A stretch of DNA of 64,000 nt from WHSW01 sp963742205 (GCA_963742205.1 CAVUKZ010000012.1:434001-498000), one strand, 5' to 3'; positions 53,408-62,890 are shown, numbered from the stretch's first letter. The notes: generated by a model from the sequence alone, not told the origin. Numbers and translations are program-made.

Positions 53408-54709
53408 ATGGGCGACTCGGGAGGGCCGACAGCGGTGCCGGAGTCCAAGACCGGACCCGGCGCCACGAGCGTCCGCGAAACCCGCCTGTGGCACTCGCAG
53501 GCGATGATGCCGGCCGTCCGCCACGACGAGCGTCTGATCGTCCAAGGAGAGGGCGCTTACGTTTGGGACGAGCACGGCAACCGCCTGCTCGACGCGACCG
53601 CCAGTCTCTGGTACTGCAACGTCGGGCACGGGCGCGCCGAGATCGCCGACGCGGTCGATGCCCAGATGCGCGTGCTCGAGACGTATCACTCCTTCCAGCA
53701 GTTCGCGACCAAGCCGGCGGTCGAGCTCGCCGACCGACTCGCTGCGATGGTCCCGATCGACGATCCTCGGATCTTCCTCACCAGCGGCGGCGGCGACAGC
53801 GTCGAGGCGGCGGCGAAGCTGAGTCGCCGCTACTGGGACGTCGTTGGCCGGCCCCAGAAACGGGTGATCATCACCCGGGAGCTTTGCTATCACGGCCTGC
53901 ACGGTTTCGGCACCGGCCTCGCCGGACTCGACTTCAATCGAACCGGGCAGGGGGAGCTGGTCCCCGATGCCGAGCGCGTCGCCACCAACGACGCCGAGGC
54001 GTTTGCTTCCCTGGTCGCCGCGCGTGGCTCCGACTCGATCGCGGCCTTCTTCTGCGAGCCGATCGTCGGCGCCGGTGGCGTCATCCATCCAGCCGACGGC
54101 TACCTCGAGCGCGTCCAGGAGATCTGCCGGGAGAACGAGATCCTGTTCGTGGTCGACGAGGTGATCACGGGGTTCGGCCGCACGGGCGAGATGTTCGCCT
54201 CCGGTCGCTACGGCCTCGAGCCCGACATCATGCTGATGGCCAAGGGGGTCACCTCCGGCTACCTGCCACTCGGGGCGGTCGCCGTCGCCGAGCCGGTGTG
54301 GGCGCCGTTCTGGGACGAGGACAACCCCCAGATGTTCCACCACGGGATCACCTACTCGGGACACGCGAGCGCGTGCGCCGCGGCAATGGCGAACCTGGAC
54401 ATCCTCGAGCGCGAGCAGCTGCCACAACGGTCGCGCTCGCTGGAGGGCCGACTCGCGGGCGCGCTCGCGCCGCTCGAGGCCCACCCGCTCGTCAGCGAGG
54501 TGCGCGGCGGGGTCGGCCTGCTGGCTGCGATCGAGTTCTACGACCCCGCGCACGCCGCCTCGGCCGCCGCCGGCTGCCTCGACGCAGGAGTGATCCTGCG
54601 GGTGATCGCCAACGGGGCGCTGCAGGTGTCGCCGCCGCTGATGATCGAGGAAGCCGACATCGCCCTCCTGGCCGGGGTTCTCGCCTCCGAGATCGATCAG
54701 CTCAGCTGA
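53408..54709 (+). CDS. Class III aminotransferase (omega-amino acid type)
   Basis: 433 residues from the ATG at 53408. YVWDEHGNRLLDATASLWYCNVGHGR, FLTSGGGDSVEAAAKLSRRYW, TRELCYHGLHGFGTGLA, LFVVDEVITGFGRTGEMFAS, and the lysine in LMAKGVTSGYLPLGAVAV. The SLWYCNVGHGR and FHHGITYSGHASACAAAMAN blocks are typical of taurine/beta-alanine/omega-amino acid:pyruvate transaminases. Monocistronic, divergent from the RraA/SDR unit and sharing its motif. Confidence 0.87.
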   Translation: MGDSGGPTAVPESKTGPGATSVRETRLWHSQAMMPAVRHDERLIVQGEGAYVWDEHGNRLLDATASLWYCNVGHGRAEIADAVDAQMRVLETYHSFQQFATKPAVELADRLAAMVPIDDPRIFLTSGGGDSVEAAAKLSRRYWDVVGRPQKRVIITRELCYHGLHGFGTGLAGLDFNRTGQGELVPDAERVATNDAEAFASLVAARGSDSIAAFFCEPIVGAGGVIHPADGYLERVQEICRENEILFVVDEVITGFGRTGEMFASGRYGLEPDIMLMAKGVTSGYLPLGAVAVAEPVWAPFWDEDNPQMFHHGITYSGHASACAAAMANLDILEREQLPQRSRSLEGRLAGALAPLEAHPLVSEVRGGVGLLAAIEFYDPAHAASAAAGCLDAGVILRVIANGALQVSPPLMIEEADIALLAGVLASEIDQLS

Positions 54710-54730
54710 TTCGAGCGCCCGCGGACCCGC

Positions 54731-55446
54731 TCAGGACGCCGGTCTCTCGCCCGCCTCGACAAACTCCCGCCACCAGGCGTCGAACAGCCTCTCTGCCGCA
54801 TTCGCCGCCTCCTCCTCGACCTCCCGCCCACGCTGTCGCAGACCGGCGGTGTCCACCTGCCATCGGGCCAGATCCTCACGCTCCTCCTCGATCCAACGCT
54901 CGGAGTGAGCCGGCGTCGCCTCGGCGTGGAACTGGACGCCGAGATGGCGGCCCGCCCGAAACGCGAGCGGCCCCAGCTCCGTGCGGGCCAGCTCGACCGC
55001 GGCGGGCGGGACCGTGAACGCCTCGTAGTGCCAGACGATCCACGGCCCCGACGGGACGACCCTCCCGTCGCTTTCTACCTCGCGCCAGCTGATCTCCGCG
55101 ACCGGCATCGGGGCAACCTTCCCCCGAGAGCGAGTGCGAGGGCCTGTGCCCCGAAGCAGATTCCGAACACGGGAACGTCGAGCTCGATTGCGCGGCGGAT
55201 CAGGTCCCGGACCTGGGGGATCCACCCGGGTCGGTCCTGGGTAACCGAATGGGCGGAGCCGAGCACTGCGACGAACCGGTAGTGGTCAGGGGTTGGCGGA
55301 GGACCCGACTCGTCGCTCCACGCCCGGTGCAGCTCAATGGGGACGTCTCTGGCCCCGAGCCAGTCTCGGAGACGGGCCGGAGGTGCGCTCGGTTGGCCCT
55401 GCACGATCAGGCCCGGTTGCAGTTTGGCCGCGGACTCGGGCGCCAC
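54731..55446 (-). CDS. Class I glutamine amidotransferase (GMP-synthase-like), frameshifted
   Basis: About 238 residues from a GTG near 55446; a one-base loss near 55115 splits it. Catalytic Cys in FGICFGAQALALALGG, His and Glu in GVQFHAEATPAHSE. Such free-standing amidotransferases hydrolyse glutamine or gamma-glutamyl amides (PuuD-like). No synthetase partner is near, so gamma-glutamyl-amine hydrolysis is a fair guess, given the transaminases upstream, but unproven. Confidence 0.78.
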
Positions 55447-55587
55447 TACGGCCGCCTCAGCCACCGGTCGATCCTGCGCGGGTCGGTGATGGCCGCAACA
55501 TATCGCGGCGCCCGATCGGCGTTCGGGGGCGGAGTAGGCTCGCCAGCGATGCCTTCTCGCGACCAGACCGAACCCCGCGAGTAGCGA

Positions 55588-56487
55588 ATGCGGCTGGGGG
55601 TCTTCGTCAGCAACGAGGGTGAGTTTGCCTTTCGTCTTGGTCTCGGGCAGATGGCCGAGGTGGCGGAGTCCGCCGGGGCCGACGGCCTCTGGGTGAGCGA
55701 CCACCTGTTGCTGTTCGACGAGCCGACCACCGAGTATCCGTTCAGCGAGGACGGGGCACCGACATGGGACATGACGGGGGACTACTACGAGGCCCTGACC
55801 TGCTGCGCGACGATGGCGGCGGTCACCGAGCGTTGCCGGGTTGGTACCGCGATTCTTGTTTTGCCGCAGCGCAACGTCTTCGAGGTCGCAAAGATGTCGG
55901 CGACGATCGATCGGCTGAGCGGCGGCCGCTTCGCCCTCGGGGTCGGGGCGGGCTGGCACAGCCGGGAGATGGAGGGGCTCGGTTACAGCTTCTCGCGGCG
56001 CGGGAGGCGATTCGACGAGATGCTGGACGTCCTGCGCGCATGCTGGAGCGGGAGGCCTGCTCCATTCGCCGGTGACGAGATCAGCGTCCCCGAGCGCGCC
56101 GTCATGCGTCCGCGACCCGTCCGCGACGCCGGAATCCCATTGCTCGTTGGCGGCATGAGCGAACGGGCGCGTCGCCGCGCCGCAGGCAAGGGTGACGGTT
56201 GGCTCGCGCTCGGCGTCGCCGACAGCTGGGATCGCGATTTGCTCGCGGACCAGCTGGCGGAGGTCCGAAAGCGCCGCGGTTCCGATGAGCAATTCGAGGC
56301 ACTGCTGCAGTTGAACTGCGATCCGGCGGACACGGGCCGGGTGATCGAGCTCGCGACCGAAGCCGCATCGATCGGCTTCGAGGAGGTGATCATCGAACCG
56401 CCGTGGACGGGTGGTCTCTCCAGGGCCGGCGACGCGATCGCCGAGGTGAGGCAAGCCATGTCGACCACTCGTCAGTCAGCGAGATGA
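55588..56487 (+). CDS. LLM-class flavin-dependent oxidoreductase
   Basis: 299 residues. GADGLWVSDHLLLF, VTERCRVGTAILVLPQRN, AKMSATIDRLSGGRFALGVGAGW, RFDEMLDVLRACWSG, IPLLVGGMSERARRRAA. The family uses F420 or FMN. The sequence around LGVGAGW and the absence of luciferase beta features fit an F420-dependent reductase. Stands alone between the amidotransferase and an EamA transporter. Substrate unknown. Confidence 0.85.
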   Translation: MRLGVFVSNEGEFAFRLGLGQMAEVAESAGADGLWVSDHLLLFDEPTTEYPFSEDGAPTWDMTGDYYEALTCCATMAAVTERCRVGTAILVLPQRNVFEVAKMSATIDRLSGGRFALGVGAGWHSREMEGLGYSFSRRGRRFDEMLDVLRACWSGRPAPFAGDEISVPERAVMRPRPVRDAGIPLLVGGMSERARRRAAGKGDGWLALGVADSWDRDLLADQLAEVRKRRGSDEQFEALLQLNCDPADTGRVIELATEAASIGFEEVIIEPPWTGGLSRAGDAIAEVRQAMSTTRQSAR

Positions 56488-56521
56488 CACCAGCAACGCT
56501 CTAGCGGGGCGAAGAACGGGC

Positions 56522-57349
56522 TCATGTGCCGCCGATCGCGACGAAGGAGACCCCGACCACCAGCACCCCGATCCCGGCGAGCTCGGCCTTGGTCAGGCGC
56601 TCGTCGAGGAACAGAAGGCCGGCGAGCGCCGAGGCAACCGCCGATTGGGCGGCGATCACCGCGGTCACCGGCAGCGAGTCCTGGGCGCCGATCGAGAAAG
56701 CGATGAACCCGAACGAGTTGAGCAGCGCGGCCACGGCCAGGGCCGGGCGCTCCACCATGTGCACGGTGCGGCGGCCCCGGATCAGCAGCGTCGTCCTCAG
56801 AACCACCGCGGCGGTGGCGTTGAAGATCCAGACGACGACGACCGGATCGAGGCTCGAACGGCCGACCAGCCAGAGGACCGATCCGAAGCACGCGGCCGCC
56901 CCGAGGCTAATCGCAACGGCCGCACCGTTCCGCCCGGTCATATGGATGAGGCCGAGCGCGAGGGCGCCAACTGTGGCGACGACGATGCCGATCGCGCCGA
57001 GGGTCGCCAGCGTCGCCCCGTCGATCAGCGCGAACACCGCAGCAAACACCCCCTCGAGCGACAGGATCGGAGCCACGAGGCCCACGTTGCCGCGCTGGAA
57101 TGCGAGCGACAGGGTCACCATGCCGACCGCCTGAAACCCTCCCGCCAAGATTCCACCGATCAGGTCGCCCACCTGAACCGAGGAGCCCGCAAGCCAGATC
57201 AGCGCCGGGACCGCGAGCAGGATCGCCTGGTAGAGGACGAAGCCGTAGGCGAAGTTCATCAACGGCATGCTCCGTGCCCCCTTCGCCACCAGGACGGTGG
57301 TCGTCGCCCACGCTGCCGCGGCGCCAAGTCCGGCCAGGACAGCGGTCAT
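56522..57349 (-). CDS. EamA/DMT family transporter
   Basis: 275 residues, about ten hydrophobic helices. Two EamA halves (AGLGAAAAWATTTVLVAKGA and VAISLGAAACFGSVLWLVGRSS). Ends ELAGIGVLVVGVSFVAIGG. Convergent with the luciferase-like gene. A second copy of this family occurs at 34400; the two are not close in sequence by eye. Confidence 0.85.
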   Translation of the reverse strand: MTAVLAGLGAAAAWATTTVLVAKGARSMPLMNFAYGFVLYQAILLAVPALIWLAGSSVQVGDLIGGILAGGFQAVGMVTLSLAFQRGNVGLVAPILSLEGVFAAVFALIDGATLATLGAIGIVVATVGALALGLIHMTGRNGAAVAISLGAAACFGSVLWLVGRSSLDPVVVVWIFNATAAVVLRTTLLIRGRRTVHMVERPALAVAALLNSFGFIAFSIGAQDSLPVTAVIAAQSAVASALAGLLFLDERLTKAELAGIGVLVVGVSFVAIGGT

Positions 57350-57566
57350 CGCCGCGCTCCGGAGCTGGCAACGGCGGTCGGTTCCCTGGCGTTCAGAGCG
57401 GCCCGAACGAGCATGCGCAGCCGACCGGATCGGCGGCGCGGCGGGCTGGGCGTGTTCCGCTCACGCGCCCGATCCTATGCTCAGCCAGGGATCGGCAGTC
57501 GCGCGACTTGGTGCGGTTTCAGGCCACGCCGGCGGAGGTACTCGGACCGCGTGCTAGGTTCGCCGC

Positions 57567-58736
57567 GTGGCGGCCCTGGACGTTGTCTACGACCCATTTT
57601 CCGTCGAGGCGAACGAGGATCCGTACCCGATCTACAAGCAACTCCGCGACGAGTGCCCGGTTCACTACAACGACGAGCGACGGCTCTGGTCTTTGTCGCG
57701 TTACGAAGACATCCAGGCGGCGGCTCGCGACTGGGGCACCTTTACGAGCACCGAGGGGGCCGATCTGGACGACACCGGCGCGCTGATCGGCGAGGGCGAC
57801 TTCCTCGACACCGATCCGCCTCGCCACGATGAGCTGCGGCGGGTTGTGCGGGAGCACTTCACGCCGAAGGCGATCAACGTGCTGGAGGGCCGCGTGCGCG
57901 AGCGCTCGGAGGCGCTCATCGAAGCATTCGTGGAGTCAGGAACGGCCGATTTCGCCAGCGACTTCGCCTGGCCGCTTCCCGCCGGTGTGGTGTGCGAGCT
58001 GCTGGGATTCCCCGACGAGGACCATCCCCAGCTCCTCAGTTGGTTCACCGAGTCGCTGCGCAGGATTCCTGGCCAGACCGAGATCCCCGAGACGGCCTGG
58101 GAAGCAGCGACTGAGGTCCGGTCCTACTTCGCAGCCGCAGCGAAGGAGAGACGAGGCCAGCCGCGCGATGACGTGATGACCACGATGGCGGCGGCGGTCG
58201 ACGACGGTCAGATCTCCTCCGACGACCTTCTCGGCATGTGCTACCTCCTGTTTCTTGCCGGAATTGAGACGACCGCGGCGTTGATCTCGAACGCGCTCTA
58301 TCTCCTCACGCTCCACCCGGACCAGCGGACAAGGCTCGTTGGAGACCTCTCGATCATGCGCGGCGCAGTCGAGGAGCTATTGCGGTTCGAGAGCCCGGTC
58401 CAGTTCATCGGGCGGACCGCGACCAACGACTTTCCGCTCCACGGCGCCACGATCCCCGCGGGCGGGCGCGTGGTCCTGATCTACGCCTCAGCAAACCGAG
58501 ATGAGCGCAAGTTCCCCGACCCGGATGTCCTGGACTTGGACCGCACGCCGGGTCGTCACCTCGCATTCGGCGAGGGAATTCACCACTGCATCGGTGCTCC
58601 GCTGGCTCGCCTGGAGGGCAGGATCGGCCTTGAAGGCCTGCTGACTCGGATCCCGGACTACGAGGTTGCCGATCCGGTCCAACGCATGTACACCCACAAT
58701 GCGTGGGGCCTCGAACACCTGCCGGTCAGGTTCTAG
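57567..58736 (+). CDS. Cytochrome P450
   Basis: 389 residues, GTG start. I-helix oxygen-binding LLFLAGIETTAALISNAL, ExxR in VEELLRFESPVQF, heme-binding loop FGEGIHHCIGAPLARLEGR with Cys341. The YDPFSVEANEDPYPIYKQLRDECPVHYN start is typical of soluble bacterial P450s. Needs a ferredoxin partner, none of which is adjacent. Substrate unknown. Confidence 0.93.
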   Translation: MAALDVVYDPFSVEANEDPYPIYKQLRDECPVHYNDERRLWSLSRYEDIQAAARDWGTFTSTEGADLDDTGALIGEGDFLDTDPPRHDELRRVVREHFTPKAINVLEGRVRERSEALIEAFVESGTADFASDFAWPLPAGVVCELLGFPDEDHPQLLSWFTESLRRIPGQTEIPETAWEAATEVRSYFAAAAKERRGQPRDDVMTTMAAAVDDGQISSDDLLGMCYLLFLAGIETTAALISNALYLLTLHPDQRTRLVGDLSIMRGAVEELLRFESPVQFIGRTATNDFPLHGATIPAGGRVVLIYASANRDERKFPDPDVLDLDRTPGRHLAFGEGIHHCIGAPLARLEGRIGLEGLLTRIPDYEVADPVQRMYTHNAWGLEHLPVRF

Positions 58737-58805
58737 CCGATCCCGCCGGTCCGCTCGGGCGTCGCAATGCGACTTTCCCGCGCGAGCTTCGGATCTCAGC
58801 CGCGT

Positions 58806-59741
58806 TCAGCTCTCGATGAGCGGACGCACGCTTGTCGCCAGGCGCTCGATCTGACTCGGCTCATCTCCGAGCGGCCAGAAGAGGACCCGCTCGCAGCCGC
58901 CTACGGCATAGCGAGAGAGCAGCTCCGCGCAGTGCTCGGCCGAACCGATGCAGAGGCCGGCTCGCAGCTCGTCGGGTTCGCGCTTGAGCACCGGCGCGAG
59001 CAGGTCGGTCAGCATCAGGTCGGCCTGCACGGGATCCTCGGTAACCCAGGTCCACATCGTCACCAGCGAGTTCGGGAATCGCTCCCCGCTGCGCCCGCGC
59101 TTCTCCAGCTCTCTGCCGAGGAGCTCGCGGGCGGTCGCGAACATCTCGGGCGTTGTGTTGTAGGCGGAGGCGAGCCAGCCGTCCGCGAGCCGGGCAACCC
59201 GGCGCAGGCCGGGCTCCGAGCCCCAGCTGCCGATCCAGAGTGGAACCCCGCTGTCACGCCGAGGCGCGGGCACGAGCGGCGCCTCGGGGACTGGGTAGAA
59301 GCGGGTGTCACCCTGCGGGGCGAGCTCGCCCCGGAGCAGCGTTCGCAGGACGCGCACCGCCTCCTCGAACCGCGGCCAGCGTTCGTCGAACGACGTCCCG
59401 ATCGCTTCGTAGTCGAGCTGCGACGAGCCGGGGCCGACGCCAGCGATCATGCGGCCGTCGGAGAGGATGTCGAGTGCCGCGATTGCCTTCGCCAGCGGCG
59501 TCGGGCCGCGTAGCGAGGCGAGCGAGATCGTGGTTGCCAGCGTCATCTCCCCGGAACGCTCGACGATCGCCGCGAGCGCCGTGAGACCGTCGAGCCACGG
59601 CGTCGAGAACACGAAGTGATCGTTGACGGAAATCGTGTCGAAGCCGTGATCCCGGGCCGCGTCGACCGCCGCCTGAAGCCGGGTGAGCGACTGTCCCTCG
59701 CCCTGCCATTCGATCAACGGCAGATGCACACCCAACTCCAT
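58806..59741 (-). CDS. LLM-class flavin-dependent oxidoreductase
   Basis: About 311 residues from the ATG at 59741. ELGVHLPLIEWQG, TISVNDHFVFSTPWLDG, MTLATTISLASLRGPTPLAKAIAALDILSDGRMIAGVGPGSS, VPLWIGSWGSEPGLRRVARLADGW. A second family member beside the P450, on the opposite strand. F420- or FMN-dependent; substrate unknown. Confidence 0.85.
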   Translation of the reverse strand: MELGVHLPLIEWQGEGQSLTRLQAAVDAARDHGFDTISVNDHFVFSTPWLDGLTALAAIVERSGEMTLATTISLASLRGPTPLAKAIAALDILSDGRMIAGVGPGSSQLDYEAIGTSFDERWPRFEEAVRVLRTLLRGELAPQGDTRFYPVPEAPLVPAPRRDSGVPLWIGSWGSEPGLRRVARLADGWLASAYNTTPEMFATARELLGRELEKRGRSGERFPNSLVTMWTWVTEDPVQADLMLTDLLAPVLKREPDELRAGLCIGSAEHCAELLSRYAVGGCERVLFWPLGDEPSQIERLATSVRPLIES

Positions 59742-59802
59742 TGCGGCCGATGCTCTCACACGGCGCAGGCTGTCTCGCGATCCTGCCGCGTAGGACGGTC
59801 GC

Positions 59803-62067
59803 TCAGCAGTGAAGCTGGTCGTCCGAGCCGCGCTCGCCGCGACACTCGTTCGAACCGCGTCCGCCTCGTAGCGCGTCCTTGCCGGGCCCGCCCCTGAGCG
59901 TGTCGGCGCCGCGGCCGCCTCGGATCACGTCGGCGCCCGCGCCGCCGCAGACGAGGTCGTCGCCGCGCGAGCCGAGCACCCTGTCGTCGCCGTCCCCGGT
60001 GACGATTACGTCGTCGCCCTTGGTGCCTCGCAGCTTGTCGGCTCCGCGGGTACCGACGATCGTCGCCTTCTGGCCGGCGCATGCGGCTGTCTCCGGCAAA
60101 CCGCCGAACTCCACGAACAGGACGCACTGGCGCTGGTTCGGGAAGCCGTAGTTCCGCCAGCCGCGGTTCTTACAGTCGGCCGTGCTCGTCGGCCCGACCG
60201 TCACGGCCGCCGTCCCGCTGCTGTCGGAGTGCTTCGCGTCGCCGCCGTAGCTGGCGGTGATCGTGTCGGTGCTTGTCGGAGCTCCCTCCGCCGCGGGGGT
60301 ATAGGTCACCGAGCAGCCGGCCACCCCGGGGGTGGTCTGCTCGAGCGTGCACTGGTCGTCGCTGAAGCTGCCCGGGCCGTTCGATGTGAGCGTGACCGTC
60401 CCGGTCGGCGTGCTCGCGGTCCCGGCGTCGGTGTCGGTGACCGTGGACATGCATGACGACGGCGTCCCCACCGCCACGGTCTCAGGCGAGCAGCTCACGC
60501 TCGTCGACGTCGAACGCGCGGCGATCACGGCGACGGACGCGAAGCCGATGCTCAAGAGATTTCCCGCGTGCTTGGAATCGCCGCCGTACTGGGCGAGGAA
60601 TTGGCGGAAGCCCGTGTCGACGGCACTCGGCATATAGGTCACCGAACAGCTGGCCACCCCGGGGCTCGTCTGCGTCAGCGACGTGCACGTGTCGCTGCCG
60701 AAGCTGCCCGAGCCACCGCTGGTCAGATCGATCCCGACCGACCCGGTCGGCGTGCTCACCGTCCCGGGCGACGTGTCCGTCACCGTCACCGTGCACGTCG
60801 TCTCCCGGCCGGTCGCCACGGGATTCGGCGAGCAGCTCATGCTCGTCCTGGCCGAGCGCAGGTCCACGGACAGCGCCTGGCTGCCGCTGCTCGCGGTGTG
60901 GGTCGGGTCACCGCCGTAGTCGGCGCTGATCGTCTGCGCCGCAATCGCAGACGGCGTGTAGGCGACCGCACACCTGGCCACCCCGGGGCTGGCCTGGCTG
61001 AGCGTGCACGGGTCGTCGCCGAAGCTGCCCGAACCATTGGATTCGAAGCTGACCGTCCCCGTGGGTGTGCTCGCGTTCGCGGTCTCTGTGTCGGTGACCG
61101 TCGCCGTACAGGTCGCCTGCTGGTCAACGACCACGGCCGTGCAGCTCACGGCGGTTGAGGTCGAGTCCGGCGGCGTATAAGTGATCGTGACGAGCCCGTT
61201 GGCGCCCGCTCCCGCCGGCGAGACGGAGACCGTCGGATTGCTGAGCGAAGAGGAGACGAGGTCCGTCCCGGCGCCGCCGCCGCCTCCGCCTCCGCCGCCG
61301 ACGCGACCGGCACCACCCCCGCCTCCGCCCTGGGCTCCGCCGCCGCCGCCACCGCCCGCACCGGAGCTGCACGCATCGCAGGAAGAGCCGCCGTTCGTGC
61401 CCTGGATGGTCGGCGCTGCGCCCCGCTGGCCACCGCCCCCGGCGTTGGTGCCGCTGCCGCCGGCCCCACCTGTCGTCCCGGTGCCACCGGAGCCGCCCCC
61501 TCCACCGTTAAACCCGACGATCGCGCCGCCACCCCCACCGCCGCCACCGCCGCCGGCGATGATGATGGTCGAAGCGTTCGACAGCGTCACCGTTGTGGCA
61601 GAACCACCACCACCGCCGCCGCCACCGGCGCTACATACCGCCGAGTCGCCGGTCCCGCCGCCACCGCCTCCGCCCTGTCCTGCAGCAAAGCTGCTGCCAC
61701 CGCCGCCGCCCAGCTGCTGACAGGGATTGCCGGTACCCCCCTGGGGCGCGTCGGCTCCTCTTTGACCGACGGCAAGGGTCAGCACTTCCCCAGGGGTCAC
61801 TGCCAGGGTTCCCGTGATCTGCGAGCCGGACCCACCGGCACCGGCGACCGCGCCAACGTCACCGGGCGCTTGCCCGGCTCCGCCGCCCGCCCCGCGCGCC
61901 GTGATCTGCAGACTCGTGACCTTGGCGGGGACCGTGAAGGTTGTCTCGCCGGGGGAAGCAAAGGTGTCCGTGACCGGCGCCGCTGCTGCGGCCGGCGAAC
62001 TGACCGCCAAGGACAGAGCCAAGCCCAAGAGTGAGACACGCCACCTAGGCGTGGCACGGATTGGCAT
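59803..62067 (-). CDS. Secreted glycine-rich / Ig-like repeat / RTX protein
   Basis: About 755 residues from the ATG at 62067 (a TTG further upstream is less likely). Signal peptide WRVSLLGLALSLAVSSPAAAAA. Residues 40-300 are extremely Gly/Ser-rich with several long G runs. Three tandem Ig-like repeats of about 105 residues follow (each with SCxP or SCTA, T.TPTGTV, GSFSDDQCTLEQ- and SYGGDAKHS-like blocks). The tail is six or so RTX nonapeptides of the GGxGxDxx type (GADKLRGTKGDDVIV, GDDLVCGGAGADVIRGG) that bind calcium. Cell-surface or secreted adhesion-type protein. The repeats look species-specific. Confidence 0.82.
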   Translation of the reverse strand: MPIRATPRWRVSLLGLALSLAVSSPAAAAAPVTDTFASPGETTFTVPAKVTSLQITARGAGGGAGQAPGDVGAVAGAGGSGSQITGTLAVTPGEVLTLAVGQRGADAPQGGTGNPCQQLGGGGGSSFAAGQGGGGGGGTGDSAVCSAGGGGGGGGSATTVTLSNASTIIIAGGGGGGGGGGAIVGFNGGGGGSGGTGTTGGAGGSGTNAGGGGQRGAAPTIQGTNGGSSCDACSSGAGGGGGGGAQGGGGGGAGRVGGGGGGGGGAGTDLVSSSLSNPTVSVSPAGAGANGLVTITYTPPDSTSTAVSCTAVVVDQQATCTATVTDTETANASTPTGTVSFESNGSGSFGDDPCTLSQASPGVARCAVAYTPSAIAAQTISADYGGDPTHTASSGSQALSVDLRSARTSMSCSPNPVATGRETTCTVTVTDTSPGTVSTPTGSVGIDLTSGGSGSFGSDTCTSLTQTSPGVASCSVTYMPSAVDTGFRQFLAQYGGDSKHAGNLLSIGFASVAVIAARSTSTSVSCSPETVAVGTPSSCMSTVTDTDAGTASTPTGTVTLTSNGPGSFSDDQCTLEQTTPGVAGCSVTYTPAAEGAPTSTDTITASYGGDAKHSDSSGTAAVTVGPTSTADCKNRGWRNYGFPNQRQCVLFVEFGGLPETAACAGQKATIVGTRGADKLRGTKGDDVIVTGDGDDRVLGSRGDDLVCGGAGADVIRGGRGADTLRGGPGKDALRGGRGSNECRGERGSDDQLHC

Positions 62068-62100
62068 CGGCCGAAGCTCCCTCAAGGCTTACCTCATTCC

Positions 62101-62115
62101 GATTACAACGTAATC
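62101..62115. promoter_or_regulatory. 15-base inverted repeat GATTAC-AAC-GTAATC
   Basis: Perfect 6-base arms, 34-48 bases upstream of the RTX protein ATG and just after the TetR gene. A candidate TetR-type operator that would control the RTX protein gene. Confidence 0.5.
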
Positions 62116-62174
62116 GAGCCCGGGCCAATGTCAAGAACGTGGGCCTGCCGGGCGTTGAGAGCGCCTTCGATGCG

Positions 62175-62783
62175 CTACAGACGCCCTTGACTCAGGATCC
62201 AGCGCGCGTGCTCGAGCAAGCGCTCGGTCGGAAAGCGGTCGGGGTCGGCGAGGATCAGGCGCGCGTACTCATCAGCGACGGCGGAGAGAATCCTTGCGGT
62301 GAGCTCGGCGTCGAGCGGCTCGCTGTCGGGCGACAGAGCCGGCTGTACCGCCTCGATCAGCCGCACGAGCACTGCCGCGCGGCCGGACGCGATCCGGTTG
62401 CGCAGGATCTCGGGCGCACCCGGAGGTGGCGCCAAGACCAGCTTCCAGGTGTTCGGGTGAGTCCGGACTACGTGCAGGTAGGCGTGCAGGCTCTCGAGCA
62501 TCAGATCGATCGGAGGGCCTTCGCTGAGGTTCGCGAGCGTCGTCTCGGAGACCTGGGAGAGCGCCCGGTCCATCTCACGCTCGATCACCGCTTCGAGTAG
62601 CTCGGACGAATCGGCGAAATGCTTGTAGAGCAGCGAGCGGGCGACGCCGGCGCGCTGCGCGACCGCCTCGATCGAGAGTTTTTGAAACCCGTCCTCGGTG
62701 ACCAGTTCGGCGGTCACGTCGAGCAGCTGCTCGCGCCGCTCGGACGCCGTCATCCGGCGCGTCTTCGCCTGGGAGGCGGGCAT
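62175..62783 (-). CDS. TetR family transcriptional regulator
   Basis: 202 residues from the ATG at 62783. HTH region TASERREQLLDVTAELVTEDGFQKLSIEAVAQRAGVARSLLYKHFADSSELLEAV. The C-terminal helical domain carries VRTHPNTWKLVLAPPPGAPEILRNRI. It lies upstream of the RTX gene with the inverted repeat in between, and 108 bases from the divergent secreted-protein gene. Ligand unknown. Confidence 0.88.
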   Translation of the reverse strand: MPASQAKTRRMTASERREQLLDVTAELVTEDGFQKLSIEAVAQRAGVARSLLYKHFADSSELLEAVIEREMDRALSQVSETTLANLSEGPPIDLMLESLHAYLHVVRTHPNTWKLVLAPPPGAPEILRNRIASGRAAVLVRLIEAVQPALSPDSEPLDAELTARILSAVADEYARLILADPDRFPTERLLEHARWILSQGRL

Positions 62784-62890
62784 GGCGTCAGAATAGGCTA
62801 GGGTTGGTGACGGTGGCGTCACTGTCAATTAGCCGCCAGGAACGAGGACCCTGCCGGGGCCTCGACCGCCCTGGAATCAGAGGAGGAGAG

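Noticed and set aside
61250..61700. GC-rich repeated GGN/CCN tract as a possible regulatory repeat
   Set aside because: It is coding sequence for poly-glycine in the RTX protein, in frame throughout.
61200..61720. Long plus-strand frame rich in proline (PPPPPP)
   Set aside because: It is the antisense of the glycine-rich region of the RTX protein; the GGN codons read as CCN on the other strand.
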